A DNA stretch of 64,000 nt, from the NCBI GenBank assembly GCA_037957365.1, contig JARHVA010004903.1, forward strand, positions 62,001 through 126,000, written 5' to 3'. Positions 45,660 to 57,182 of this stretch are shown one piece after another. The stretch is from Torreya grandis. Its lineage: Eukaryota; Streptophyta; Pinopsida; Cupressales; Taxaceae. Within the stretch, counting starts at the first letter, position 1. Each line of letters begins with the position of its first letter. The position numbers were made by a program, and so were the translations under genes. Under the pieces are notes generated by a model. It did no database searches. It saw only the letters and a list, made by a program, of their open reading frames with translations, and had not been told where the DNA came from.

Positions 45660-47740
45660 ATATATGTAATGCTCCAGCCCTATGGTTGGGCCCCATACTA
45701 TCTCATGGCATATCCATGTTACCTAATAAGGCCTCGATCTGACTCCAAATATTATGCTATAAGGAGGCTATCTGAGATCTCAATCCCTCTAACTATCCCC
45801 ATAGATGCGTTATCTATACTTGTGCCTATGCCAACTCAATCTGGGTCACTATATGAGCCTACATTAATTAGGTCTACATTATCATATGTGCCTATGTCAT
45901 TTGTGTCACTTTATCTAGATGTGCAACTCTCTCCTCTATTAGGGCCTTCGATACTTGTATCTTGCCTACACCCATATCTACTAGTGGTTACATCCGCTCC
46001 CTCTATGCTCATATCTACCTTGCTACCTCCCTTGCTAATCTGAACTAGCTCATCTAAGCTAGGGAAGATGGTACACTGGGGTCCTCTAATGTAGTAGGGT
46101 CATATCATTGTAGAGTGTCATCTACAACATCATGGAGTGATCCACTCATAGGGGACCCCCATATCTCCTCCTCATCCTTAACAATGCCTAAAAAATCACA
46201 TTTAGATATTAGAACTGTCATATTTGCAATATCTATCTACCTCTAGTCTTTATTTCAAAATCAAAACTTAAGTAATAGATTAATCATCCTTTTATGTCTT
46301 AACTACTATGGTCTCACCATTTGTGTGACCACATAACATAGTCTCTCCATCTGCATAACCTCATAGTACATCCTCTGTAGGTCACCTCTTTAACTCAAAT
46401 CTAGTTGTCATGGATCATGTTCACATTAGCCTATGCTTGAGTGGCCTCTCTATTATCCAAATTTCCTCTAACTCACTTGTTGGGTCCTTAGGAATGGTGA
46501 TAGTCTCCACTCTCTCTTGATCCTCCTACCTCCATTAACACCATGTCCTCGATGGTCATAACTCATCTCACTATGGAGCTAGTGGTGGTATCTCTAATGA
46601 TACTACCTCTATATCCCTCTCCTTCTACTCTACTCCTTGTTGTGCTTACCTAGTCTATGGCTGCTCATAATTTGGTCAAGTGTCAACCTCATCACTAGCA
46701 GCCATAATCCCCTCCTCCCCTACAAATATCTCATATGCTAAGCCCATTATTAAGGCATCAATATTGATTTTGCTAAATTTAGTAAGCCCATCTATCCTAA
46801 CACTTGTGCCACTAGATGTGGCTCTATCCACTAAGTATAGTATTTAATAACCTCTATCCTCACTATAGCTAGTATAACTATGTACCAGCTTGGCCATGTA
46901 GTTACTATGGCTCTATCCACTAAGTATAGTATTTAATAACCTCTATCCTCACTATAGCTAGTATAACTTTATACTAGCTTGGCCATGTAGTTACTATGTC
47001 TCTATATGATTGCCACACTATATCTACACATCTCATAGTTTGCAACACTAGCATGTGAGGCATGACACGTGCTACCTAGTTCTCTCTCCATATTTGCACT
47101 CGAGATGACCTATTATTGACTGTATGTGGTAACCCAGTTAGTCAATAAATAAGAAACCTCTCATAGATATAAGTTATCAAAAATATGATCAGTCTTATAT
47201 ATTTTACCCTCTGACTGACACCTCATAGAGATCATGTATGAGATGGACCCAAATAACAAAACCTAGATCATATAGTATGCCTTCCTTTAGAATCCTCCTT
47301 CTCAAGGCTACCATGAACAATGGTACCTTACCATCTAACTTGTGACATATCATTCAGTACATCATATACCTATCACAACCTTCTAGATATCTAGAATCTA
47401 TGATGTATAAACATCAAACATGCTCACTCTCCTACCTCCTAATATCATATTCAAGCCTGTAGCCCATGTGGTAAGGCTCTCCTCTCCTCTAGGCTATCTA
47501 GTATGCTTGTAGTCACTAGTGCTCCTATCACTAGTGCTACCACTACCATGTCCCCATCTACCTCCTATCTAAAGGTATTAGTAAATTATTCCCAACATCT
47601 AAAAAATATGACTAATAGATCTAAGCTTAAGGGAATCCTACACATGCTAGCTATTCCTCCTAAGCCTAAAACTACTAGCCTAGCTCTATCTCCTATGGTT
47701 AGATGCTCCAATAGATTTGGTATCCAATACATGTCTACTA
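45660..47740 (-). pseudogene. Antisense coding-like region in A-plus 3' part, PMD-like at one end
   Basis: Open or nearly open on the minus strand in several blocks. At 47735-47480 the minus strand reads 'LLEHLTIGDRARLVVLGLGG', then 'RIPLSLDLLVIFFRCWE' and 'TNTF', then 'VDGDMVVV', with only two stops in about 85 codons. This matches the opening of the plant mobile domain (PMD, aminotransferase-like) family: GLxGxARLxxIxLDxxLIxxxVERWRxETHTFH..GE.TVT. Further left, 47370-47200 reads 'KLDGKVPLFMVALRRRIL', unassigned. Antisense extra ORFs between integrase and 3' LTR are known in Tat elements. The assignment is by eye and tentative. Confidence 0.42.
46820..46997. repeat. Tandem duplication of 89 bp
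   Basis: Two copies of an 89-bp unit starting 'ggctctatccactaagtata', 46820-46908 and 46909-46997, differing at only about four positions. Much younger than the surrounding decay. Lies within the antisense coding-like region. Confidence 0.93.
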
Positions 47741-49023
47741 ATCTCTAAACTAGGGTCATCCCTGTAACCAAGAAACAACAAAAAATGTATTATATCCTCT
47801 ATGTCATGTATAGTCAAAATAGACTATTTTTACAATTTTAATAAAAAACAAGCCTAAACTAATTTAATTCATTAATTTTTACCTATATTTAGCCTAATAA
47901 ATCATTTTTGCCTTTACTTGGTCATTTTGGGCCATTCTATCCTTCTTTTGGCCTTTTCATGCATTTTTGCACAATTTTGGTTCTTTGGTCAAACTAGTTT
48001 GACTAAAATTTCCCTATTTTTAGCTTGGCTAAATTAATAATATAAGTCAACCCTCTTATTCGCCCCTCCCTAGTACTATCTTATCATTCCAAACTTTTTG
48101 GATTAGTTGGAAAACTATACTAAGTCGATAGTCTACAAAACCTATAGGGTTGACACACACCTACTAGGTCAGGAGTGTGGATTTTACCCAATTTGAACCT
48201 ACTAGGTCGACTAGGTTGACCCAATTATTTTTGGTCACTGACTCCTTACATTTTCCTAAAAAAATGACTTTTATCATTTTATTCCTAATTCCTCTAAACC
48301 CATTTCTCATTTTCGTATATTCTACCTATAAAATCTAATTTTGTTCCATTCTGACATCTAGAAATGCTATAAATTATTTTTTTCAAAAATTCACTAAATT
48401 CAACAAAATACTCAAAAATTTGCTTAAGATTCATAGTTGTATACTTGTAGTGCACTTGCTACCACTTATGGAGCCCCTCCTTATCTAGCCTATCATCTCC
48501 TCACCATCCTAACTTGTTTGGTCTCTAGAATTTTTTTATCTCTTTCACAAGTCAAAATAACCAAATGACTTGTATTTCCCCTATTTAAAAACACTTTTCA
48601 AAATTCAAATTCTTCAATTGTTTTTCTACATATTCCTTCTTTCACTTATATCTTTGTTTTTACTCATCCATTTTCAAAACCAAAAAATGCATTGGATTCA
48701 TGATGATGTAGAGAATATTTTCCACTATCATATGCTTATATTCAATTTTTTTGTTTTTTGGCTATTTTTCACACTAACTTCTATAGGTTCACCTAGTGGT
48801 CTTCACATTGGATGCCTTCACATTCTCTTGCAATATAATTCTTTATCTACAACACTAAGGTAAGTAAGGGTATGTGTTTTTTAATTTTGTCCTTACATTT
48901 ATCTTATTTTTTTCTTACTACACTTTCATTAACATCAACATTATGTTTTATCATGTTCTGTTTCTTGAAGCACCATCCTGTGTTACACTTACATGACATG
49001 TGATGAGATTTGAGTGGGACATA
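47741..49023 (+). other. A-plus 3' region next to the 3' LTR
   Basis: Non-coding. 48120-48240 has GTCGAC-type motifs again ('actaggtcgactaggttgac'), as in the leader. The last 100 bp match, inverted, the sequence beside the A-minus 3' LTR. 'gagtgggacata' directly before 49024 is the polypurine-tract candidate. Confidence 0.6.
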
Positions 49024-49482
49024 TGTATACACATAATATTTTCAAACTTTTGTTGATGACTAACACTTTGTATCTTATAATAACCCATTGAGTCTCAATC
49101 TATCTAAGTATATGCCTTAAGGGGTGCACTGGGAAAGGGGTGGTTACACCATTGGTGCTTCATAAGATTGTTTCCCCTTTTAATAATTTCCATTAACATA
49201 CTCATATCCTAAAAACATTAACCCTGAGCTTATTCTTCTTAGTCTTAACCATTCCAATCATTTTCCTCTTTATATCCTCCTTTTCTTGTCTTAATTCACT
49301 TTTGGACAGTCAAATGTACTAGGTTGACCCTATATGGTTTAGGGATACTTTTCACTTTTTACATTTGTTACCCTTTCAACTAACCTAGATTAGACCTAGT
49401 GAACTATCCCCAAAAACATACAGGGTCGACTAGGTCAACCTTGTACATCTAACATTTCTAAGAGGATTTAGGGTAAGATCTA

Positions 49483-49536
<54 letters not shown>

Positions 49537-50132
49537 TTCATTTCCAACAATTTATAAGAAGAGAAGTGAAGAATAATAAGTGTGAATGAACATTTAATTA
49601 TTGACCATTCTACTTGAGGAATAAATCTTAGGGTTTCATAATTTTTTTGGAGATATGGATCTTGTCTTATGTATAAGTCTTTTAGATGTATAGATAGGTT
49701 GTGTAGCCTAGAGATGATTTGTCTTTTTTATCCTTACATACCACAATAATCTCTTTTAAATAACTTTGGCCAAGGGAAAGATTGAGTCTTGATGGGTTCA
49801 TCTTCAAAGGTAACTATTCTTAACTTTATTTCTCCTTTGTAATATTAGATAGATAATCTAGTTGTGCTTCTTTCCTTCATGTATTAGGATTTAGTATACA
49901 TTGATGTGACTATATATCTTTTATGCATGCTTAGTTTAGTTTGTTTTGTTTCTAATCCCCACTTTGTGCCACAAGCTTTGGTGTGCACTAGATTAGATTT
50001 ACTTCTTATTATTAGAATAGATTGAACATTAAACCTAGGACTTTTTTAGGGTTATTACATGATTGTATTAGATTGTAGGCTTTGAAACCCTTCCTAACAT
50101 GGTATATTGTGATAAACAATTCATTAATTAGG
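49024..50132 (+). repeat. A-plus 3' LTR
   Basis: Begins TGTATACACATAAT. It aligns with 26368-27463 up to 'attaattagg' and then stops: the last ~24-30 bp of the 5' LTR (TTTAGTGGATCC...TTGGTCA) are missing and B2 coding sequence follows. A (TA)24 run inside it is absent from the 5' LTR, which has a short 'ctatatac' at the same place. Confidence 0.76.
49485..49532. repeat. (TA)24 microsatellite in the A-plus 3' LTR
   Basis: A pure TA run of 48 bp within 'gatctacc...aaaagttcatttcc'. The matching site in the 5' LTR has 'gatctacctatatacaaatt', so the expansion is specific to this LTR. Confidence 0.95.
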
Positions 50133-51080
50133 GGAAGAGGCCTTAGACCAAATCATCAAAGAACCATTGATCCAATTTCCATGACTAAGTATGAAAGACC
50201 TTATGGACTTAGATTTAAATTGCTTGGGGGTGACCCCACATATTTTATTCAAACTCCATCAATAGTGAATAGTGATGATGATGTTGATAGAGAATTAGAG
50301 TTTGATCATAGCCTTACCTTTGATAAACTAACTAAAACTAACTTATTTTATAATAATACTATTTGTACCCTTACCCAAGCCATTCATCACAATCCATTAC
50401 CATTATATTATCCCCAACTGATAGATTAAGACCAACAAGAATCTAGTCTACCAATTGATGAGTTACAGAATGATGAGGCATTTTATGATTTATTAGACCT
50501 TAGAGATAATGTTTCATTAGGAGATCACAAATCATGATTCTCAATCACATTAGATCCTACAGCCTATTTTAGAGGTGAGTGAACACCCTTAGCCAAAAAA
50601 AATAAGTAGAACATTGAGGTCCCAAAGTGAAAACCTCTTTGAGGTGCTTTTTAACTAGGGAAAAAGTAAAGATAAATGCCAGTGTAGAGGTGAAAACCTA
50701 TTTTAGGCACCATTAGATGGGTGTGTTCATTATTCTTTGAATTTAGACTAAGAGACCACCAATGATGAATTTGCATATGGATTTGAGTTCAATTTTGAGC
50801 AACAATAAGTATTTGATAAAATTCTCCAAGAATTCCCAACCATTTTTGTTACATGGCCAAATATCCCATTAGGAGACTCAGATTCATCATGCCTAGGAGA
50901 AGTTAAAGAGCAAGTCCTAACAGAGGACCCTAACATAGTCCAAGAGTTCAAATCACTGCCTACTATCCTAGAAGATGGTTCAACCCTTCTAGTTGAAGAT
51001 ATAATAGATGTAAATATCGAGACTTCATCAGACCTAAAATGGATAAAATTAGGTGTGTCCCTCACTGAGTACTAAAGTGA
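50133..51080 (+). pseudogene. B2 linker before RT, starting with a G-patch-like motif
   Basis: 'GRGLRPNHQRTIDPISM' followed by 'ERPYGLRFKL' resembles the G-patch-like segment (GKGLGxNxQG..GLGYKP) that many Tat elements carry between protease and RT. An acidic region follows ('NSDDDVDRELEFDHS', then 'LLVEDIIDVNIETSSDLKW'). At 50600-50720 there are relics of the SExLFEVL repeats seen in B1. Minus-strand open runs here are shadows. Confidence 0.55.
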
Positions 51081-51089
51081 CATTTTTAT

Positions 51090-52445
51090 AGCTATGTTGA
51101 TAGAGGTTGTGGATATATTTACATGTGCCTATTCTGAAATGCCAGGATTAGACCCTATCTTGGTTATAGACCACCTTATGGTTAATCTTGCTGCCAAAAT
51201 AGTAAAAAAAAAGCTACATAAGATGCATCCTCACATTTATATATTGGTGAAGAAAGAGTTGGAAAAAATCTTAGAAGTAAGATGTATCTGATCCATTGAC
51301 TACTCAAAATGGATCTCTAATGTAGTATCTATTAGTAAAAAGCTTGAAGGAATCAAAATTTGTACTAATTTTTGAGACATCAATAAAGCTTGTCCGAAAT
51401 ATGATTTTCCCTTGATTATTATTGATATGATTTTTAAATCTAAGATAGGTTATGAAATGCTTTCATTCATGGATGGCTTTTTAGGATACAATCAGATTAG
51501 AATAGTGCCAAAAGATCAACATAAAATAGTGTTCACCACTCTATGGGAAACATTTTTCTATCAGGTGATGCCATTTGGACTTAATAATGTTAGAGTTACA
51601 TATCAAAGATACATGACTATCATATTCCATTATATGATCCATGATATTGTTGAAGACTATGTCAATGCTATATTAGGAAAATCCAAGACCAGGGCTGACC
51701 ATCCAGCAGTGTTGTGTAAGATATTTGAAAGACTATGAGAATACAAAGTCAAACTCAATCTAAAGAAATGTTTGTTTGGTGTAAATTCAAGAAAAATAAT
51801 TGGATTCATCATGTCTCATAGAGTTATTGAATTCGATGTGGCTAAAGTCCATGCTATAACTAAGATGTCACTACTATCCAATTTGAAACAACTTTGTAGT
51901 TTATAGGGTAAGATCCATTCCATCTGATGCTTCATCTCTTAGTTGGTAGAAAAGTGCCATACATTTACATATATTTTGAACAAAGGAGTTTCATTTCATT
52001 AGGATGATCACTACCAAACAAATTTTCAACAATTCAAAGATTATCTTGTCAATCCACCTATTTTATTACCTCTTATGCTAAGAAAGCCATTCTTGTTATA
52101 CCTATCAGCTACTGATCATGACCTAGGGGCACTCTTGGATTAACATGATGATAAAGGAAAGGAGCATGTTTTTTACTACCTAAGTTTTACTTTGGTTACA
52201 TATGAACATAACTATACACCTATTGAAAAAGCTTGTCTAGCCATGGTTTTCATAGCTCAAAAAATACATCATTACATGTTGAATTAAAAAACCATATTCA
52301 TTTCAAAAGTAGATCCACTCAAGTATCAACTATCCAAAACATCTTTGCAAGGTAGAATGGCTAAATGGATCATGCTTATTAGTGAGTTTGACATAGAGTA
52401 TGTCAATCAAAAAGTAATCAAAGGACAAGTTCTTGTAGATTAACT
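51090..52445 (+). pseudogene. B2 reverse transcriptase and first RNase H
   Basis: RT opens 'VDIFTCAYSEMPGLDPILVI', then 'KKLHKMHPHIYILVKKELEK', 'IDYSKWISNVVSISKK', 'FMDGFLGYNQIRIVPKDQHK', 'VMPFGLNNVRVTYQR' and 'LNLKKCLFGV'. The catalytic YVDD is destroyed (YVNA at 51658-51669). RNase H follows at about 52080-52440: 'LYLSATDHDLGALLD', 'YYLSFTLVTYEHNYTPIEKA', 'RMAKWIMLISEFDIEYV' and 'KGQVLVD'. Most stops fall where the family has Gln, Trp or Arg. In an intact element it copies RNA to DNA and removes the RNA strand. Confidence 0.88.
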
Positions 52446-52544
52446 TGTTAAAGTAACCATCATAGACACATAACCACTCAAGTTTCCATTTCTTGATAAA
52501 TCCATCATAACCATTATTGATACACCCCTTGAGGAGTAACCTTA

Positions 52545-52930
52545 GAAGCTATATTTTGATGGTTCATTCACTACACATGGATCAGGGGCATGCCTATTAT
52601 TTATTACACCATAGGGAGATCTAATCCCTAAATCATTTAGAACCATCTTTCCTTATACAAAAAACATGGCTAAATATGAAGCACTTATTTTAAGACTTCA
52701 ACAAGAAATGCATTAGAATATTTCTCATCTTCTAGTTTATGGTGATTCTTATTTAATCATCAATCAGGTCATAGATCATTTTCAGACTAAAGATGACAAG
52801 CTGGTTCCATATAAAGCCATGGTTAACACTCTTAAAAATTAAATTACCAACATTTAGTTTGAGCATATATCAAGGGATAGTAACAAAATTGTAGATGCCA
52901 TGGCTACTATTGGTTCTCTAATTTGAGAAA
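52545..52930 (+). pseudogene. B2 second (archaeal-type) RNase H
   Basis: 'LYFDGSFTTHGSGACLLFIT', then 'NMAKYEALILRL', 'LLVYGDSYLIINQVI' and 'FEHISRDSNKIVDAMATIGS'. The four acidic positions of an RNase H (D in YFDGS, E in KYEAL, D in VYGDS, D before the final Ala) can all be read. Position between RNase H and integrase defines the Tat dual-RNase-H arrangement. Three stops. Confidence 0.85.
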
Positions 52931-52939
52931 TAGATAAAT

Positions 52940-54295
52940 CTAGAGAGTATCAATTCTTCATCAAGAATTTGTTAGCACTAGCTCATGAGCCTTCAATCAT
53001 TGCCATGATTTGTGATATTGTTGGTTCTAATTCTATTTGGTACTTATACCTTTACAACTACCTTCATGACCAAGTTTTACCACCTAACCTATCTCAAAAA
53101 AAAACTAGAGCCTTCATTCATCATTCCACTCATTATAATTTACTTGGATCCAATCTTTACCATCATAATTTTGATGGAACTCTATTTCATTATTTAACTT
53201 TGGAAAATTCTAGATTAGTGTTAAGAGAAGTTCATGAAGGAGTATGTGGAGCCCATTCTAGAAGGGCAGTCTTATCTAAAAATATCTTACGTACTAGTTA
53301 TTATTGGCCCATAATGGATGCAAATGCCACTACATATGTAAAAAAATGTGACAAATGTCAATGGCATGCTAATTTTATTCATGCCCTAGCAAAAGCTCTG
53401 AAACTAATGTTGACACCATGGCCATTTTCTACATGGGGACTTGACCTCATTGGGAATATTAATCCCACTTCATCTAATGGCCATAAACATATCCTTACTA
53501 CCATTAAATATTTTAGTAAGTGGGTTAAAGCTATACCCCTCACTTATGTGATTGGAAAGAAAATTTCCAAATTCTTCTTGAACCATCTCATCTGCCACTA
53601 TGGTATCCCCTCTAACATTATATTCGATAATGGAGGATCATTCAAGAACAAAGATGTAGACCAATTATGTACCAAATAACATCACACAATACTTTTCTAG
53701 AGTATATTACCCGCAAGGTAATGGCTAGGCTGAGGCACCCAACAAAACCATTGTCAATATTCTCAAAAATATTATCAATGATGCCAGTCATCATTGGAAC
53801 CTCTAGATATTCCCTACCCTTTGGGCATACCATACCAATCATCATACCCCCAAAGGAGCCATGCCATACTCACTTCTTTATGGTATTGAAGCCATCATTC
53901 CCATTAAGGTCAAGTTGCCTTCACTACGCATCTCTTTTAAGCATATCCTAGATGATCATGACTATCGAGTAGTTCACCTATAAGATCTATATCTACTTGA
54001 TGAAAATTGCATAGCCATGCTCAACAATCTTCAAGTATATTAGAATCAACTCAAAGGCAACTATAATCAGCATGTGAAGTATAAAAAATATGAACTTGGT
54101 GATCTTGATCTTAAAGAAAACCAAAAGAATACCACAGATGAGAAAAAACATAAATGGAAATTCAAACCAAATTAGATAGGGCCTTTCATCATCACTACAG
54201 ATTATAGATGAGGAGCATACAAGCTTTCCACACCAAATGGATAGGAATTTCTAGAGCCAATGAATATTATTCATCTTAAGTAGTAGTATGCTTGA
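52940..54295 (+). pseudogene. B2 integrase
   Basis: The longest open stretch in the window (52969-53679, 236 codons) covers the N-terminal half. The zinc region is 'REVHEGVCGAHSRRAVLSKN' with 'KKCDKCQWHAN' (H-H-C-C). The core has 'WGLDLIGNI' and 'NIIFDNGGSFKNKDV'. A frameshift near 53680 follows, and the frame resumes with 'YYPQGNGQAEAPNKTI' carrying the third acidic residue. C-terminal sequence continues ('GPFIITTDYR', 'NIIHLK') to the stop at about 54293. D, D and E are retained but the frame is broken. Confidence 0.87.
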
Positions 54296-55360
54296 ATGCT
54301 AAGGTGTATTGTCTATAAGGACCATTTTAGTTATGCCTTTTTTGTCACTATTTTTCTTTGTATAGATACCATTCTTATTCATCCTCTTTGCCATATCCAC
54401 TTTTTTCTTTCCAACCTATCAACCCAACATGTTCTAAAGCCTAGCCCATTTGACCTTGGTTTTTGTCATTCATTACATAGTTTAAGCATTAAGGTATCTA
54501 ATCATTTCATTAGTTTCTTCAAAAAATTTAGATAGAGATAATATTTTCAGATAGTGTGATAGAATTTTTAGCAGTTGCATCCTTCATTTGTTAATCTTTC
54601 TTACCACCAGTCTTGTTGCTAATTATAATCACCTTTGGGAAAATTAGTACCATTAATCTATGTCATTATGTCCTAGTTATAACCACCTATGGGAAAACTA
54701 GGGGAAATACTAAGCCTTAACATACCAACTTGCCACTTTCTATGCCATACTATGTCTTTTTACCAACTGTGCCTATTTTTTTTGAATTGGCTACTGCACT
54801 AGTTGAATTCTTTTATTGAAATGGTGGAACTACAGTGACTTGAGGTCCTACTTTAGGAATATGTAGGTATCACTCAATACTTATTAAGGTTATCTCAGTC
54901 ACCCCTTTTAGCCATGATCTCATTGTTTTATGAGTAACCTAAGCCATGTTATTATATTGTTTGTCTATCCTAACTAGAGCAGATCCATCTGCTCAATGAT
55001 TATAACCACCTTTGGTCAAATCATTATGTTATCATACCATGTTGCCACTATCGGGGTACAATACTTATAACTACCTTTCAGAAAACCATTGTATACCATC
55101 CCACTTGCATTCTCACTATCATTGTATTTTCACTATCATTGTATTTTCACCCATCATATTTCCTTTCTTTGGTCCCCTCATTTTGATTCTTTCTTTTCAA
55201 GGGATTGTTTGCTGACCCACTTATGCCAACCATTCCCTTGAGGGGGCATCATACAGTTAGTATATCATCATTACAGTTTTAGGCATGTAGGACCTTTTCA
55301 TTATTTAAGAATATGTTATTGTGCTTATAGCTTTTAATGCCTTCCCAAATAGGGGCAAAC
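54296..55360 (+). other. B2 3' region and polypurine tract
   Basis: Non-coding, homologous to the B1 3' region. It contains three or more copies of 'taattataaccacct(a/t)tggg' (about 54620, 54670 and 54995), also present in B1. 'aataggggcaaac' at 55348-55360 directly before the LTR is the polypurine tract. Confidence 0.68.
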
Positions 55361-56561
55361 TATAGACACTTAAAATTGGCTATCGATAACCTTCAATTAG
55401 GTTTTTGGCTAGTTTCCACTTAAAATGCACGATTTGGCCTAAAAGCACTAAAACACACAAAATGATGTGAAACTAACACATTTAGGTGCCAATTTTAGCT
55501 AGGGTATCCATAAATTGGGTAATTAAATTTATGGGATAGCTAACATTGATTAGTTCATTTCAAGTTAAAATGCCAAATTTGCACTTGTGTGCTTTGGACG
55601 GCTCTTTCCTATCAAATATTTTGCACAATACTTGTGCCTTTGTTATTTTTTGTTGACAACATCCTAAATGGGAATATGCATCCAATGTATCTGATGTGGA
55701 ATTTCAGTTCAAATCTAGTCAAATTTGGGACCAATAACAAGGCATTCTGATCAATTTGGGTAATTTATGCATGAATTGCTTAATCATGCTTAAGAGATAA
55801 TTAATCCAAATCAAGGCCTAATTAATAATTCCATGGAAACTTGTTGAATACTTTGTTTTGGAAATGAATATTAAATATCTACATCATCAAGTGACCACAT
55901 TTCTTGGGAAGACATCCCTAGGCCATAAATACCACAAATATTAGGATTCATGCCCTCCATGCGTCATCAATGCCTTCCATGATGCCCTCCATGCCTCTTA
56001 ATTTCCCCTTCTTCCAATGCCATGATGAGGATAATTATACACTTAATTACAAATATTAAATTAATCCTTAACCACATCTCAATCTTGAGATGGATGGTTG
56101 AGGTTGATTCTGATCAAATCCAAAAATCTATAAATAGGAGGCCTCACAACATCATTTCTAAGCTTAATTAGTGTAAATTTATAATGTAGGATTGGTTCCA
56201 AAATCTTTATGCAACTAGTGTTACCATACCAAATTGATTCCAAGATAAGCCAAACCATAAGCCAAAGGTGCCAAGATGAGATGAAGGTAGCCACACTCCA
56301 TTAAAGAAGACCTCTTGAAGCACAAGCCAAGCAAGCCACCATTACAAAGGCATTTGGAGCATCCAAAGAAAGTGAATGTAATTATTGTGTTTTCATTCCT
56401 TGCTTTTTAGTTGTGTTAGTCATTTGATTTTGTTAATTAAACTCTCCCTAGTGTCTAGGCCTAGAGATGATACGATATTAGTGTGTTTATTTCACTTTGT
56501 TTTCATTTTGGAACTAACACAATACTAACCATCCTCTCTTGAGTCAAATTACTAGATCACA
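55361..56561 (+). repeat. B2 3' LTR
   Basis: Begins TATAGACACT and ends CTAGATCACA. It aligns with both B1 LTRs, including 'aataattccatgga', 'tataaataggaggcct' and 'tcttg..gcacaagc(c)aagc'. It has a local duplication of the 'atgccctccatgc(c/g)tc' phrase near 55950-56000 that the B1 LTRs lack. About 1200 bp. Confidence 0.85.
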
Positions 56562-57154
56562 TTTTTAGTGTATCAAAATTTCAATTTTGGCCAGGGAAAG
56601 ACAATGAATTTCACACCACAACATGCTAAAGGTTGATATTTTTTAGAACCACATACACTTATTGCATAGGGTGTTGTTGACGATAGATCTCAACTTTACT
56701 ATTTTGATGGTTTTGATGATACTCTTCCTTTAGGGACATGTTTATTTTATCACATAAATTTTGAGTGTTAGATTTGGCATGAGATATTTAGACACTTAAA
56801 ATATAAATATTTAAAGGAGTTAAGCACTCATAATATGGTAGAGGGTCTTCCTATAGTTTCATGTCTTGATAGGTTTTTCCTAGGTTGTGCATTGGGTAAA
56901 TAACACCATAATCTATTTACTAAGGGTATGTCCATCAGAGATTATTCACCACTTGAGCTTGTTCATAGTGATTTGATGGTCTTTCCTAATTCTTTCAATA
57001 GATCTAATTATGCACTTTCATAGATGATTTATCAAGGCATACTTGGGTTTATTTCTTCAAGTATAAGAGTAATGTATTTGCTCATTTCAAAGTCTTTAAG
57101 GCTTTGGTTGAGAAATAGTCATTACATTGCATCAAGAAGCTTCATATATATAAT

Positions 57155-57166
57155 GGGGGGGGGGGG
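57155..57166. repeat. Poly-G tract (G12)
   Basis: Twelve G in a row within the decayed integrase, where the family has DNGGE. A homopolymer gain or an assembly-prone site. Confidence 0.9.
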
Positions 57167-57182
57167 AGTAATTGAGTTAAGA

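Larger units (their letters stand above)
26368..50132 (+). mobile_element. Element A-plus: Tat-family retrotransposon without visible pol, carrying nested B1
   Basis: Two related LTRs in the same orientation (26368-27463 and 49024-50132) bound it. The interior, after removing B1 (33772-43160), is about 12 kb. It has a leader of about 1.8 kb, gag, protease, a spacer, and a 3' region of about 5.8 kb that includes an antisense coding-like segment. I found no RT, RNase H or integrase, although A-minus of the same family has them. Either a deletion removed pol, or this is a non-autonomous variant. It stands head-to-head with A-minus. Confidence 0.75.
50133..56561 (+). mobile_element. Element B2: 3' part of a Tat retrotransposon with full pol
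   Basis: Starts inside the coding region at the A-plus 3' LTR boundary. It continues through RT, RNase H, archaeal-type RNase H, integrase, 3' region and 3' LTR (55361-56561). 5' LTR, gag and protease are not in the window. Its LTR and 3' region are homologous to B1, so B2 shows what the B family pol looks like. All domains have stops; it cannot be active. Confidence 0.82.

Noticed and set aside
45669..46043. 124-codon plus-strand frame, Pro/Leu/Ser-rich
   Set aside because: No domain on the plus strand; the minus strand of the same stretch is also nearly open and continues into the PMD-like region, so the antisense reading is preferred.
50082..50429. 115-codon frame starting at 50082 as an independent gene
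   Set aside because: Its first third is LTR sequence of A-plus and the rest is the B2 linker; the open frame is an accidental fusion across the junction.
50748..51065. 105-codon minus-strand frame
   Set aside because: Shadow of the acidic B2 linker on the plus strand, which has the better match to pre-RT regions.
52969..53679. Longest open frame (236 codons) as a possible host gene
   Set aside because: It is the N-terminal half of a Tat integrase with zinc finger and DDE core, continuous with RT and RNase H upstream.
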